Assembly: GCA_041739275.1 (NCBI GenBank)
Contig: JBGSOF010000055.1
Location: forward strand, 1-64,000
From: WGMI01 sp041739275
GTDB lineage: Bacteria; Bacteroidota; Bacteroidia; Flavobacteriales; Schleiferiaceae
Direction: 5' to 3'
DNA length: 64,000 bases
Part shown: positions 17,471 to 27,602 of the stretch, in pieces
Layout of the letters: every line of letters begins with the position of its first letter
Position numbering within the stretch: position 1 is the stretch's first letter
Position numbers and translations under genes: made by a program
The notes under the pieces: generated by a model
Databases searched by the model: none
What the model was told of the DNA's origin: nothing
The model's input: only the letters and a program-made list of their open reading frames with translations

Positions 17471-17614
17471 TCTGCAAAGTTCGTTTTATGCTTTGCCGGA
17501 AACCCGAGGCACGCATCGAAGTACGGCTTGAATTCGCAAATTTGCGCGCTTGATGCACTCAGCGATCCATCGAATGTACACGAACCCTAACTCAACAAAT
17601 CAAGGACCCAAATC

Positions 17615-18481
17615 ATGCGCGGATTGTTCAACTCGGTTTTCCCCTTATCGTTTGCCTTAGCCGCATACGTCACCACAGGCTGTCACGGCTCACAAACGCA
17701 AGAATCAGAGGTCGTTGCCGGCGATTCCCTCCAAGTGCGGCCAGAAGAGCCCAACGTTCGGCCAGTGCATTGGAGTTATGAAGATTCTACGGGACCCGGC
17801 TTTTGGGCCGAATTGAGCCCGGCGTATCAACTCTGCGGAACGGGAACTCTTCAGTCTCCCATCGACATTTCCTCCACCGGCCCTTCGGCCACTTCCCGTT
17901 GGCAATTTCGCTACGGAAAGACTCCGCTTCAAATGTATCACACCGAACACGTGGAGGCATTGATTGACAATGGACATACCATTCAAATTCCGGTCGAACA
18001 AGGGAGCGAATTGATGCTCGACGGGGCGGTTTATGCACTCAAACAATTTCACTTCCACACCCCGAGCGAACACAGCATAGGCGGGGTTAAAATGCCCATG
18101 GAAATTCACTTTGTGCACCAAAGCGCTGATCAAAAATTGGCAGTGGTCGGCGTTATGGTTCGCGAAGGCAAAGAGAATCCATTGTTTCGCAAGATGTTCG
18201 AGCACTTGCCCAAGTCTAAAGGAGACACGGTTCGGGTATCAGACCACCGCCTCGATCTTTCGCTTCACCTCCCCAAAAATGACCAAGCGTATCGCTATGT
18301 CGGTTCGCTCACCACGCCTCCTTGCACCGAAGGGGTCGAATGGCTGGTCTTGGCCGAAAGCATGGAGATGAGCTCGGAACAAATTCATGAAATCCACCGC
18401 AGAATCGGAACCAACAATCGACCTACTCAAGCGATGAGCAATAGAAAAATCGAGTCTCTTGAACTATTAGAAGTCGACTGA
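17615..18481 (+). CDS. Alpha-type carbonic anhydrase, lipoprotein
   Basis: The 288-residue enzyme hydrates CO2 to bicarbonate. The three zinc histidines are H146 and H148 (FHFHTPSEH) and H165 (MEIHFVHQ), and the YVGSLTTPPCTE segment shapes the active site. The N-terminus has a hydrophobic stretch followed by Cys23 (TTGC), so it is probably a lipoprotein outside the inner membrane, as usual for bacterial alpha-class enzymes. The porin gene begins 2 bases after the stop, so the two form an operon. The enzyme may balance CO2 and bicarbonate in the periplasm. Confidence 0.93.
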   Translation: MRGLFNSVFPLSFALAAYVTTGCHGSQTQESEVVAGDSLQVRPEEPNVRPVHWSYEDSTGPGFWAELSPAYQLCGTGTLQSPIDISSTGPSATSRWQFRYGKTPLQMYHTEHVEALIDNGHTIQIPVEQGSELMLDGAVYALKQFHFHTPSEHSIGGVKMPMEIHFVHQSADQKLAVVGVMVREGKENPLFRKMFEHLPKSKGDTVRVSDHRLDLSLHLPKNDQAYRYVGSLTTPPCTEGVEWLVLAESMEMSSEQIHEIHRRIGTNNRPTQAMSNRKIESLELLEVD

Positions 18482-18483
18482 TT

Positions 18484-19623
18484 GTGAAAAATTACCTGCT
18501 CATAGCATCTTTGATTTCTTGTTTTTTCGGAAGTTATCTGTACGCACAGAACACCGTCCGACCCGAAGCCTCAAATAAGGTCGATGGTTGGTGGCAAGCT
18601 CCCGGCGGCGAATTCAAATTGCGCTTTGGCGGATACGTCAAGGCCGATTTTATCTATGATTTTAAGCCGATCGGGTCTCCATCGTTTTTCGATGTAACTC
18701 AAATCCCTACCGATCAATCCGAGGGCCAAGCGGCCAGGTTTCAAGCCATGGAAACCCGCCTCAACATCGATGTTCGAAAGGCCACCGAACTCGGAGAAAT
18801 TAGAGCATTTGTCGAGGGCGATTTTTACGGCAGCGGCAATTCTTTTCGACTGAGACATGCCTATGTAAGCCTTGGCAAACATTGGCTTGCGGGTCAGTCT
18901 TGGTCCACCTTTACCGATGTCAATATCATACCACCTACCCTCGACTTCGAAAAACCCGCGGCCTACGCCTTCGCAAGACATGCTCAGCTTCGATATACCA
19001 CCGCCATTTCGCCTAAGTGGGAGTGGAGTTTGGCCGTTGAAGACCCCTCCAAAGCCATCGTTTTACCCACTGAGGGGAGCGTCGAGACGCCCATGCCCGA
19101 CCTCGTGACGCGTTTTGTGTGGACGTCCGGACGCACTCAAATTTTCCTTGCCGGCTTTTACGCCCGTGCTCGCTTTTTGCCCGACTCCGGAAAGATCCAA
19201 AATGTGGAAGCTTATGGAGTGAACACGAGCTTCTCGATGGGTGTTTCAAATAAAAATCGAGTCTTTGGCCAAGCGATTTACGGTCCGGGAATTTCGAGAC
19301 AACGCTTTGGAAATTTTGCCGAACCCGATTCTGACGGACAAATCAAACCGCTACTTGGCTTTGGATTGAATCTGGGGTACGAGCACTTCTGGTCAGAAAA
19401 GTGGTCTTCGCTCTTTTTGTTGAGTCATGGAGGAGAACATTTGGAATTTTCGGACAATACAGATTTGATCTCTCAAAACACCTACGCCGCGGTCAATTTG
19501 CTCTGGCATTTGCCCGCTCATTCCCTCGTCGGCCTCGAGTATTTGTATGGCAATAGAACGGATATCAACGATTTGAGCGGAGACGCACATCGTTTGATGA
19601 TGAGCTTAAAAACAGACCTTTAG
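18484..19623 (+). CDS. DcaP-like outer-membrane porin
   Basis: The 379-residue protein has a signal peptide (about 1-21, ending LYAQ) and alternating hydrophobic beta strands ending in a C-terminal Leu after repeated aromatic strands, as in trimeric DcaP-type porins. It starts with GTG at 18484, directly after the carbonic anhydrase stop codon. The strand pattern, the WLAGQSWSTF segment and the 'LKLRFGGYVKADF'-like first strand fit this family. The substrate is unknown; pairing with a carbonic anhydrase suggests an anion or small organic acid, but that is inference. Confidence 0.8.
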   Translation: MKNYLLIASLISCFFGSYLYAQNTVRPEASNKVDGWWQAPGGEFKLRFGGYVKADFIYDFKPIGSPSFFDVTQIPTDQSEGQAARFQAMETRLNIDVRKATELGEIRAFVEGDFYGSGNSFRLRHAYVSLGKHWLAGQSWSTFTDVNIIPPTLDFEKPAAYAFARHAQLRYTTAISPKWEWSLAVEDPSKAIVLPTEGSVETPMPDLVTRFVWTSGRTQIFLAGFYARARFLPDSGKIQNVEAYGVNTSFSMGVSNKNRVFGQAIYGPGISRQRFGNFAEPDSDGQIKPLLGFGLNLGYEHFWSEKWSSLFLLSHGGEHLEFSDNTDLISQNTYAAVNLLWHLPAHSLVGLEYLYGNRTDINDLSGDAHRLMMSLKTDL

Positions 19624-19759
19624 AAAATCTGCCCGGTCTAGGTCACTTCTGTTTTTAGAGAATTTGTCGCTTTGATTCATCCCGAACGTTCAGCCCACTG
19701 GCTGACTAACTTTGAGCGCCCCAATCGAACAAACGATTGGCGGGCAAGAACAACGCAAA

Positions 19760-21709
<1,950 letters not shown>

Positions 21710-21727
21710 CCCAATTCAAACGCCACA

Positions 21728-22285
21728 CTGAGGAAGTCATACAATCCGCGGGACACCCGGCAGGAAGAAGATAAGCACCGGATTAACGAGCGAATCAGCT
21801 CGCCAAAAGTTCGCCTCGTCGGCGAGAATATTTCAGAGCAGGGTGTTTTCGACACTCGTGTTGCCCTGAGAATGGCGCAGGAGATGGAGCTTGATTTGGT
21901 CGAAATCTCTCCCCAAGCCGATCCACCGGTCGCCAAGATCATCGACTACAGAAAGTTCCTTTACGATCAGAAAAAGAAACAAAAGGAACTCGCTGCCAAA
22001 AACATAAAGGTGGTGGTCAAGGAAATACGATTCGGACCCCAAACGGACGAACACGACTACGACTTCAAGAAGAAGCACGCCATCAGCTTTCTCGAAGACG
22101 GTTTCAAGATCAAGGCCTATGTGTTTTTTAGAGGTCGCTCGATCGTCTACAAAGACCAAGGAGAAATCCTCTTGTTGAAATTGGCCCAAGAGCTCGAGGA
22201 ACTCGGAAAAGTTGAAAGCCTGCCAAAACTCGAAGGAAAGCGGATGTACATGATGATGGCGCCCAAGAAGAAAGTAAAAGGATAA
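21728..22285 (+). CDS. infC: Translation initiation factor IF-3, non-AUG start
   Basis: IF-3 keeps ribosomal subunits apart and checks the start codon. The conserved reading frame runs without ATG, GTG or TTG from the thrS stop codon (21707-21709) to ATG 21872, yet it encodes the typical N-terminal domain (EDKHRINERI, VRLVGEN, LRMAQEM). Starting at 21872 would delete about 48 conserved residues. The only near-cognate codon in a suitable place is CTG at 21728, giving 185 residues, a normal IF-3 length. E. coli infC also starts at a rare codon (AUU), which lets IF-3 repress its own translation, so this is probably the same control. The start is inferred. Confidence 0.88.
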   Translation: MRKSYNPRDTRQEEDKHRINERISSPKVRLVGENISEQGVFDTRVALRMAQEMELDLVEISPQADPPVAKIIDYRKFLYDQKKKQKELAAKNIKVVVKEIRFGPQTDEHDYDFKKKHAISFLEDGFKIKAYVFFRGRSIVYKDQGEILLLKLAQELEELGKVESLPKLEGKRMYMMMAPKKKVKG

Positions 22286-22322
22286 CCTCCTCACCACTCC
22301 ACGAACACAGAACCCGAGCACC

Positions 22323-22517
22323 ATGCCCAAAATGAAAGCCAAGTCCGGAGCAAGTAAGCGTTTCAAGCTTACGGGCAGCGGCAAAATCAAGCGCAAGCAC
22401 GCCTTCAAAAGTCACATTTTGACCAAGAAGAGCACCAAGCGCAAGCGCAATTTGACGCACAGCACCTTGGTGCACCCTTCAGACGAAGCGGGTGTGCGTT
22501 TGCAACTTTGCATCTGA
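22323..22517 (+). CDS. rpmI: 50S ribosomal protein L35
   Basis: The 64-residue basic protein is of the L35 family (MPKMKAKSGASKRFKLTGSG start, many Lys and Arg). It lies 37 bases after infC and before rplT, the classic infC-rpmI-rplT order, so it is co-transcribed with them. Confidence 0.96.
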   Translation: MPKMKAKSGASKRFKLTGSGKIKRKHAFKSHILTKKSTKRKRNLTHSTLVHPSDEAGVRLQLCI

Positions 22518-22615
22518 TCGCCGAACCCCTTCGACGAATCGGTTTTTAACAACCCTGTCGCGGTGCACAAAAGATCGGCCTCAAACCCGACGCCCTCGAC
22601 AAAACTCAACAAACC

Positions 22616-22960
22616 ATGCCTTTATCAAACAATGCGGTAGCGAGCCGCGCAAGACGCAAAAAGATCTTCAAACTCGCCAAAGGTTCGTTCGGACGTCGCA
22701 AAAACGTTTGGACGGTTGCCAAAAACTCTGTCGAAAAGGGCCTTACGTACGCCTATCGCGACCGCCGCAACAAAAAGCGCGAGTTCCGCTCGCTGTGGAT
22801 TCAGCGGATTAACGCGGGTGCTCGTCAATATGGAATGTCTTATTCTGTGTTCATGGGCAAGTTGAATAAAAGCGGCATCGAACTCAACCGCAAGGTTTTG
22901 GCTGATCTCGCCTTGAATCATCCCGAGGCGTTCAAAGCCGTCTGCCATCAAGTGGCTTAA
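22616..22960 (+). CDS. rplT: 50S ribosomal protein L20
   Basis: The 114-residue L20 has the conserved RRKKIFKLAKGSFGRR region and the central NRKVLADLA helix. It is an early assembly protein of the large subunit. In other bacteria it represses its own operon by binding the rpmI leader; no such site is obvious here. A terminator follows at 22981-23012. Confidence 0.96.
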   Translation: MPLSNNAVASRARRKKIFKLAKGSFGRRKNVWTVAKNSVEKGLTYAYRDRRNKKREFRSLWIQRINAGARQYGMSYSVFMGKLNKSGIELNRKVLADLALNHPEAFKAVCHQVA

Positions 22961-22980
22961 ACACCGACTTCGAGCATTCA

Positions 22981-23012
22981 AGCCGAATCCTAAAGGGTTC
23001 GGCTTTTTTTTC
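22981..23012 (+). terminator. Terminator after rplT
   Basis: AGCCGAA (22981-22987) pairs with TTCGGCT (22998-23004), with two inner C-G pairs, and is followed by eight T residues. It ends the thrS-infC-rpmI-rplT unit. Confidence 0.85.
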
Positions 23013-23057
23013 GCCATAGGCTTTGTCTCGGAGGCTTAAATTCGCTCAACGCATCCG

Positions 23058-24128
23058 ATGAATCGCTTTCCCCACTTACTCGCTCTCGGAATCCTCTGTT
23101 TTTCTGCGGTCTGCCTTGAACTCCAAGCCCAAGATTCCAAACAAGGGTGTGTGGCCGATCAATGGCATTCGGTCAGTACTCCCTCGGGCGTCAAGCTCCG
23201 GAGCGCTCCCAATCTCAAGGCGAGCACGGTCGCACTGATTCCGAGAGATTCTTCTCTTTTGCTCTGTCCCGAAAAATTCGGCGATCTCGCCGTCGAAGGG
23301 GTACAGGGATCGTGGCGATTCGCCCAATACCGAAATCACGAAGGTTTTGTGTTCGATGGCTTTCTTCGAGCGCGTTTTTCTGAGGGTGTGCCCAAAGACT
23401 CTTTGAGCGTCTCTGATACCGCGAGCCAATCGAAAACACCCATTCTGCAGCATCCGGGCAAAGTCGAATCGCCCATGGAATTCAAGGTCATCGGCGCGGT
23501 TTACAACCACTGTGGTTCGATCGACAGCCTTGACCCCGCTTGGTTTTGGTATGGCTTATACGCTGACGGCGAGCAGGAACCGATTCGATATCAACTCCGT
23601 CCGGTTGAGCTCTTGATCAGTTTGAGTCCGGGAAGTAAGCCGGGCAAACCTGAGTTCGATATCCTTCCGAAGAATCAAGAACCCCCGGCTCTTTTGATCG
23701 GGGGCAACCGCCCGATTGCGGCCTTGTCGGCGGACGAGCTTCACTCCGGTCAGCGCTTTCCCCTTGCCCTCATGCCCGGAACCGTCTCGACGCTGCCCGC
23801 TCCGGGAGCTCTTCATTCGCTCGATATCAAGCTTTTGGCCCTGGGCTCGATCGACGAAGTCGGCGACTGTCCGAGCATTAAAAATTATCGACTCGAAATT
23901 GAACAAAGCGGGCTGCGCCAGTCGCTTTCAGACATTTTTCAACTCGAAGACCGTTGTGGAGCCCCCGAATTGTTTTGGTTTGGAGACTTAAATTCCGACC
24001 GCATTCCCGATGCCGTATTTATCGAAAAGACCTCTGATAAGGTGCGTTTCACCCTCTTAAATTCTCAGAGTCGGCCCCAGCAAATTTGGACCGTCGGTTC
24101 GCGCTGGATATATCAAAATTGCCCTTAA
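23058..24128 (+). CDS. Secreted protein with SH3-like domain
   Basis: The 356-residue protein has a signal peptide (about 1-24, ending LQAQ). An SH3-like region lies at roughly 35-110 (VKLRSAPNLKASTV, then GSWRFAQYRNHEGFVFDGFL), a type of domain that often binds cell-wall or extracellular ligands. The remaining 240 residues show no family I recognise; a segment near 285-330 (FGDLNSDRIPDAVF) resembles an FG-GAP-like calcium loop. The acyl-CoA carboxylase gene starts 5 bases downstream, but a shared function is not evident. Confidence 0.7.
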   Translation: MNRFPHLLALGILCFSAVCLELQAQDSKQGCVADQWHSVSTPSGVKLRSAPNLKASTVALIPRDSSLLLCPEKFGDLAVEGVQGSWRFAQYRNHEGFVFDGFLRARFSEGVPKDSLSVSDTASQSKTPILQHPGKVESPMEFKVIGAVYNHCGSIDSLDPAWFWYGLYADGEQEPIRYQLRPVELLISLSPGSKPGKPEFDILPKNQEPPALLIGGNRPIAALSADELHSGQRFPLALMPGTVSTLPAPGALHSLDIKLLALGSIDEVGDCPSIKNYRLEIEQSGLRQSLSDIFQLEDRCGAPELFWFGDLNSDRIPDAVFIEKTSDKVRFTLLNSQSRPQQIWTVGSRWIYQNCP

Positions 24129-24133
24129 ACCCT

Positions 24134-25768
24134 ATGGACGTAAAGCTGGAATTCGCGCGAAACGAAGATCAAATGCGCTTGATGCTCTCCGAGCTCAAAA
24201 GGCGATTGGAAAAAGTGTACGAAGGAGGGGGAATCGAACTCCAGCGAAAGCAAAAAGCACTCGGCAAGATGACTGCCCGAGAGCGTGTGGAGCACTTGCT
24301 CGACCCGGGAACCCAGTTCATTGAAATCGGCGCTCTCGCCGGAGAGGGTATGTACGCCGAACACGGAGGCTGTGCTGCCGGAGGAGTGGTGGTGGTGCTC
24401 GGTTGGCTCTGCGGACGAATGAGTCTTGTGGTCGCCAACGACGCCACGGTCAAAGCAGGTACGTGGTTTCCGATCACCGCAAAAAAGAATTTGCGGGCTC
24501 AAGAAATCGCGCTTGAAAACCACATACCGATTGTGTATTTGGTCGATTCGGCCGGTGTTTACCTCCCGCTTCAAGACGAGGTCTTTCCGGACAAGGAGAA
24601 CTTTGGTCGAATTTTTCGAAATAACGCCTTGTTGAGCAGCAAGGGCATCAGCCAAATTGCGGCGATTATGGGGAGTTGTGTGGCCGGAGGCGCCTATTTG
24701 CCCATTATGAGCGACGAAGCTCTGATTGTTGAGAAAACGGGCAGCATCTTTTTGGCGGGCTCGTACTTGGTCAAAGCGGCGATTGGCGAAGACATCGACA
24801 ACGAAACCCTGGGCGGGGCCGATACCCATTGCGAAATTTCAGGGGTCACCGATTACAAAGCCGCCAACGACGGGGACGCGCTCAAAAAGATTCGCTCGAT
24901 AGTCGATAAAATGGGGGCTTTCGAACGGGCGGGATTCAACCGAATTCAAGCTGCGCAACCCGAGCGTCCGGCATCAGACATCCACGGTCTGTTTCCCGAC
25001 GATCGAAGCAAACCCTACGACACCTCCGAAGTCCTGAAGTGCATTGTCGATTCCGGGAGCTTTGAAGAGTACAAAAAGGGGTATGGCAAAAGCTTGCTTA
25101 CCGGCTATGCCCGGATCGACGGCTGGGCCGTGGGCGTTGTAGCCAACAATCGAATGTTGGTGCGGAACGGAAAGGGGGAAACTCAATTTGGAGGGGTGAT
25201 TTATTCAGACTCCGCAGACAAGGCCGCACGCTTTATTGCGAACTGCAATCAAAAGCGCATTCCGCTGGTGTTCTTTCAAGATGTCACCGGCTTTATGGTG
25301 GGTTCGCGAAGCGAGCACGGAGGCATCATCAAAGACGGGGCTAAAATGGTGAACGCCGTGAGCAATTCGGTCGTGCCAAAGTTCACCGTTTTGATGGGAA
25401 ATGCTTTTGGTGCAGGTTATTACGCTATGTGTGGAAAAGCGTACGACCCCAGACTCATCGTGGCCTGGCCTACCGCGCGGCTTGCCGTAATGGGGGGAAA
25501 TCAGGCCGCTCAGGTCTTGCTCCAAATCGAAAAGGGGCAGCGCAAGAGCAAATCGCGCAAAGAAAACGACCCCGAAGATCAGGCCTTGATCGAGCGCATT
25601 CGCGACCGCTACGACCAGCAAACTTCTCCCTACTACGCGGCTTCTCGACTTTGGGTCGATGCCCTGATCGATCCCGTCGAAACGAGGGGTGTTTTGAGTA
25701 TGGGGATCGAAATGGCCGATCACAATCCGCATATCGAGCCTTTTTCAATGGGCATTCTTCAGACTTAA
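24134..25768 (+). CDS. Acyl-CoA carboxylase, carboxyltransferase beta subunit
   Basis: The 544-residue biotin-dependent carboxyltransferase transfers CO2 from carboxybiotin to an acyl-CoA. The crotonase-like halves carry the oxyanion segments GSCVAGGAYLP and NAFGAGYYAMCG. The sequence (VDSAGVYLPLQDEVFPD, GGADTHCEISGVTD) is closest to methylcrotonoyl-CoA carboxylase beta of leucine breakdown, but propionyl- or geranyl-CoA cannot be excluded. No biotin-carboxylase subunit is nearby. I start at ATG 24134 (MDVKLEF); the frame is open 16 codons further upstream inside the previous gene. rimM begins 6 bases after the stop. Confidence 0.9.
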   Translation: MDVKLEFARNEDQMRLMLSELKRRLEKVYEGGGIELQRKQKALGKMTARERVEHLLDPGTQFIEIGALAGEGMYAEHGGCAAGGVVVVLGWLCGRMSLVVANDATVKAGTWFPITAKKNLRAQEIALENHIPIVYLVDSAGVYLPLQDEVFPDKENFGRIFRNNALLSSKGISQIAAIMGSCVAGGAYLPIMSDEALIVEKTGSIFLAGSYLVKAAIGEDIDNETLGGADTHCEISGVTDYKAANDGDALKKIRSIVDKMGAFERAGFNRIQAAQPERPASDIHGLFPDDRSKPYDTSEVLKCIVDSGSFEEYKKGYGKSLLTGYARIDGWAVGVVANNRMLVRNGKGETQFGGVIYSDSADKAARFIANCNQKRIPLVFFQDVTGFMVGSRSEHGGIIKDGAKMVNAVSNSVVPKFTVLMGNAFGAGYYAMCGKAYDPRLIVAWPTARLAVMGGNQAAQVLLQIEKGQRKSKSRKENDPEDQALIERIRDRYDQQTSPYYAASRLWVDALIDPVETRGVLSMGIEMADHNPHIEPFSMGILQT

Positions 25769-25774
25769 TCCGAA

Positions 25775-26323
25775 TTGCAGGTGGAAGGTTATTTTGAATT
25801 TGGTTATGTCAAGCGAGCATTTGGACTTAAAGGCGAGGTTGTTGTGCAATCGGATGCCGACGATCCCAAATCCTACTTGGATACCAAGGTTTTCTTTGTC
25901 GAAGACTCCGGGCTCGCACTCCCCTGGTTTGTGCAGTCGATGGAGCCGAATCCGGACCACAGCTTTCGGGTGAAGTTTGAACAGCTCAACAGCGAATCAG
26001 AGGCTCGGGAGTGCATCAGAACCAAGCTGTTCTTGCCCGAAAGCGCGCTTCCCGATCCGGGCGAAGACGGTTTTTATTATCACGAAATCGTGGGTTACGA
26101 ACTGTGGAATGTCGAGGAAGACGGACATCGCAGTCTCGTGGGTCGGATTGCGGATGTCATTGACCGCAATCAGCAGGACTTGCTCGAAGTGCACTCGGAA
26201 AGCGCTCGTTACCTCATTCCGCTGACCGACGACTGGATTCTCGAATTCAATCGAGCCGAAAAGCGATTTGATTTTCGACTTCCACCCGGTTTGCTCGAGG
26301 TTTTTGAAAATTCCAAAGACTGA
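25775..26323 (+). CDS. rimM: Ribosome maturation factor RimM
   Basis: The 182-residue factor is needed to process and assemble the head of the 30S subunit, where it binds S19. It has the N-terminal RimM barrel (YFEFGYVKRAFGLKGEV) and a PRC-barrel end (DWILEFNRAEKRFDFRLPPGLLE). The start is TTG at 25775; a GTG two codons later is possible. In many Bacteroidota rimM follows rpsP, but here rpsP is 15 kb away. Confidence 0.94.
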   Translation: MQVEGYFEFGYVKRAFGLKGEVVVQSDADDPKSYLDTKVFFVEDSGLALPWFVQSMEPNPDHSFRVKFEQLNSESEARECIRTKLFLPESALPDPGEDGFYYHEIVGYELWNVEEDGHRSLVGRIADVIDRNQQDLLEVHSESARYLIPLTDDWILEFNRAEKRFDFRLPPGLLEVFENSKD

Positions 26324-26341
26324 GGTCGCAAAAAGCACGGC

Positions 26342-27112
26342 GTGTTTCGCTTTACCCGTTTTGCGCTGTACAACGAACACAGCGCGCACAAAATCGGCAC
26401 CGACTCGGTTTTATTGGGCTCTTGGCTCGGTGCGCGTTTGCATTCGGATCGGCCATTCCGGGCAGCCGATCTCGGCTCGGGCACAGGGGTTCTTGGGTGC
26501 CTCATCGCCGATCGATTTCCCCTTGCTTCGATAGATCTATTTGAAAAGGAACCCGAAGCTTGCGAAGAATTCAAGCGCAGCGCGGAACAACTGCCGTTTA
26601 AAGAGCGAATGCAGCTCTTTGAAGGCGATATCTTCGAGCAACTGCCCCTGCGCAAGCCCGAGAAAGGCTATGACTTCATTGCGACAAACCCGCCATTTTT
26701 TTTGAAGTCTCTGGCTCCCGAAGATTTGAAACGAAAGACCTCGAGGCATTTTGAAGGCGAGTCTATGCGCAAACGCTGGTTCGAACTCGCGGCTTCGGCG
26801 CTGGCTCCCGGCGGAACGCTTGCCTTTGTTGAACCCGCAGATCGGGAACCTCCCTCGGGTTTCAGCCGATGGAATCTCTTTGAAAGTCGCGTGCTTTGGG
26901 TGAAAGGTTTGGAGGGCAAGCCGAGAATTCGCAAACTCCAAGAATGGATTCGACCGAACGGTTCGATTTCAAACACCGGCCTCGAGGAACTCGAAATTGC
27001 GGTTTGGAAGGCTCCAAACCTCCATAGCAATGCCTACAAAAATTTACTAAACGGAATATTGCCCTCGCTTTCTGAATCTTCGGCCGCCTTGGGCTCAGAC
27101 ACTCCAAATTGA
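26342..27112 (+). CDS. trmN6: tRNA1(Val) adenine-37 N6-methyltransferase
   Basis: The 256-residue YfiC-type methyltransferase modifies A37 of a valine tRNA. The SAM-binding loop is DLGSGTG at 43-49 and the catalytic NPPF motif is at 116-119; the front of the protein (RFALYNEHSAHKIGTDSVLLG) carries the family signature. The start is GTG at 26342, 18 bases after rimM, so the two are co-transcribed. The last 79 bases overlap the convergent DUF1569 gene, an unusually long overlap. Confidence 0.9.
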   Translation: MFRFTRFALYNEHSAHKIGTDSVLLGSWLGARLHSDRPFRAADLGSGTGVLGCLIADRFPLASIDLFEKEPEACEEFKRSAEQLPFKERMQLFEGDIFEQLPLRKPEKGYDFIATNPPFFLKSLAPEDLKRKTSRHFEGESMRKRWFELAASALAPGGTLAFVEPADREPPSGFSRWNLFESRVLWVKGLEGKPRIRKLQEWIRPNGSISNTGLEELEIAVWKAPNLHSNAYKNLLNGILPSLSESSAALGSDTPN

Positions 27113-27540
27113 TCGAAGTGATGCTTGAAGTGCTTCATGTGGAGCAAGGTCCAAAGCTCGACGTCCAAACGTCCAAAATCGGGGTGAATTGAACTGAACT
27201 GAGGGTTCTTGGTAAAGAGCAACTGCATGTCTATCAACGTTCTGAGCAGGCGTATACGGCTCTCGTCAAAACTCGCCTCCGGCAAGGGAAGTTCATAGAA
27301 TTCCTCCGGGCTTCTGAGGTTTCGGGCCAGCGGTTTGTCGGATCTCAAAAACTGTTGGTAGCGCTGCACTTGCTCCGGAGAAATCCGCATCTCGCGCACT
27401 TCGTCGCGCAGACTCATCCGCAATGCACGGGTGAGGTGATCGACCATTTCCGTGGGAGACATAAGCCCCCAGCGCGCCTGAGAAGACAACGTAAGCCGCC
27501 TGAGCGCGTTGGGAACATCGCTATTGAAGAAGTCGTACAT
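27034..27540 (-). CDS. DUF1569 / DinB-like protein
   Basis: The 168-residue protein matches the DUF1569 branch of the DinB fold: a four-helix bundle with SPTEMVDHLTRALRMS near 27-42 and HPDFGRLDVELWTLLHMKH followed by HHFDQFGV in the C-terminal part. Histidines in these helices could bind a metal ion, as in DinB-type thiol transferases, but the function is unknown. Its tail overlaps trmN6 by 79 bases on the other strand. A near-consensus TATCTTTA lies upstream. Confidence 0.75.
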   Translation of the reverse strand: MYDFFNSDVPNALRRLTLSSQARWGLMSPTEMVDHLTRALRMSLRDEVREMRISPEQVQRYQQFLRSDKPLARNLRSPEEFYELPLPEASFDESRIRLLRTLIDMQLLFTKNPQFSSIHPDFGRLDVELWTLLHMKHFKHHFDQFGVSEPKAAEDSESEGNIPFSKFL

Positions 27541-27602
27541 GGGGCATCTTTACGAATATAAAGATACGTAAAGTACGACAACAAAAAAATCCTGTTGAAA
27601 AC

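Noticed and set aside
19691..19704. Hairpin before thrS as a tRNA-like operator
   Set aside because: The stem is only 5 bases and the loop (CACT) does not contain a Thr anticodon; no second arm is visible.
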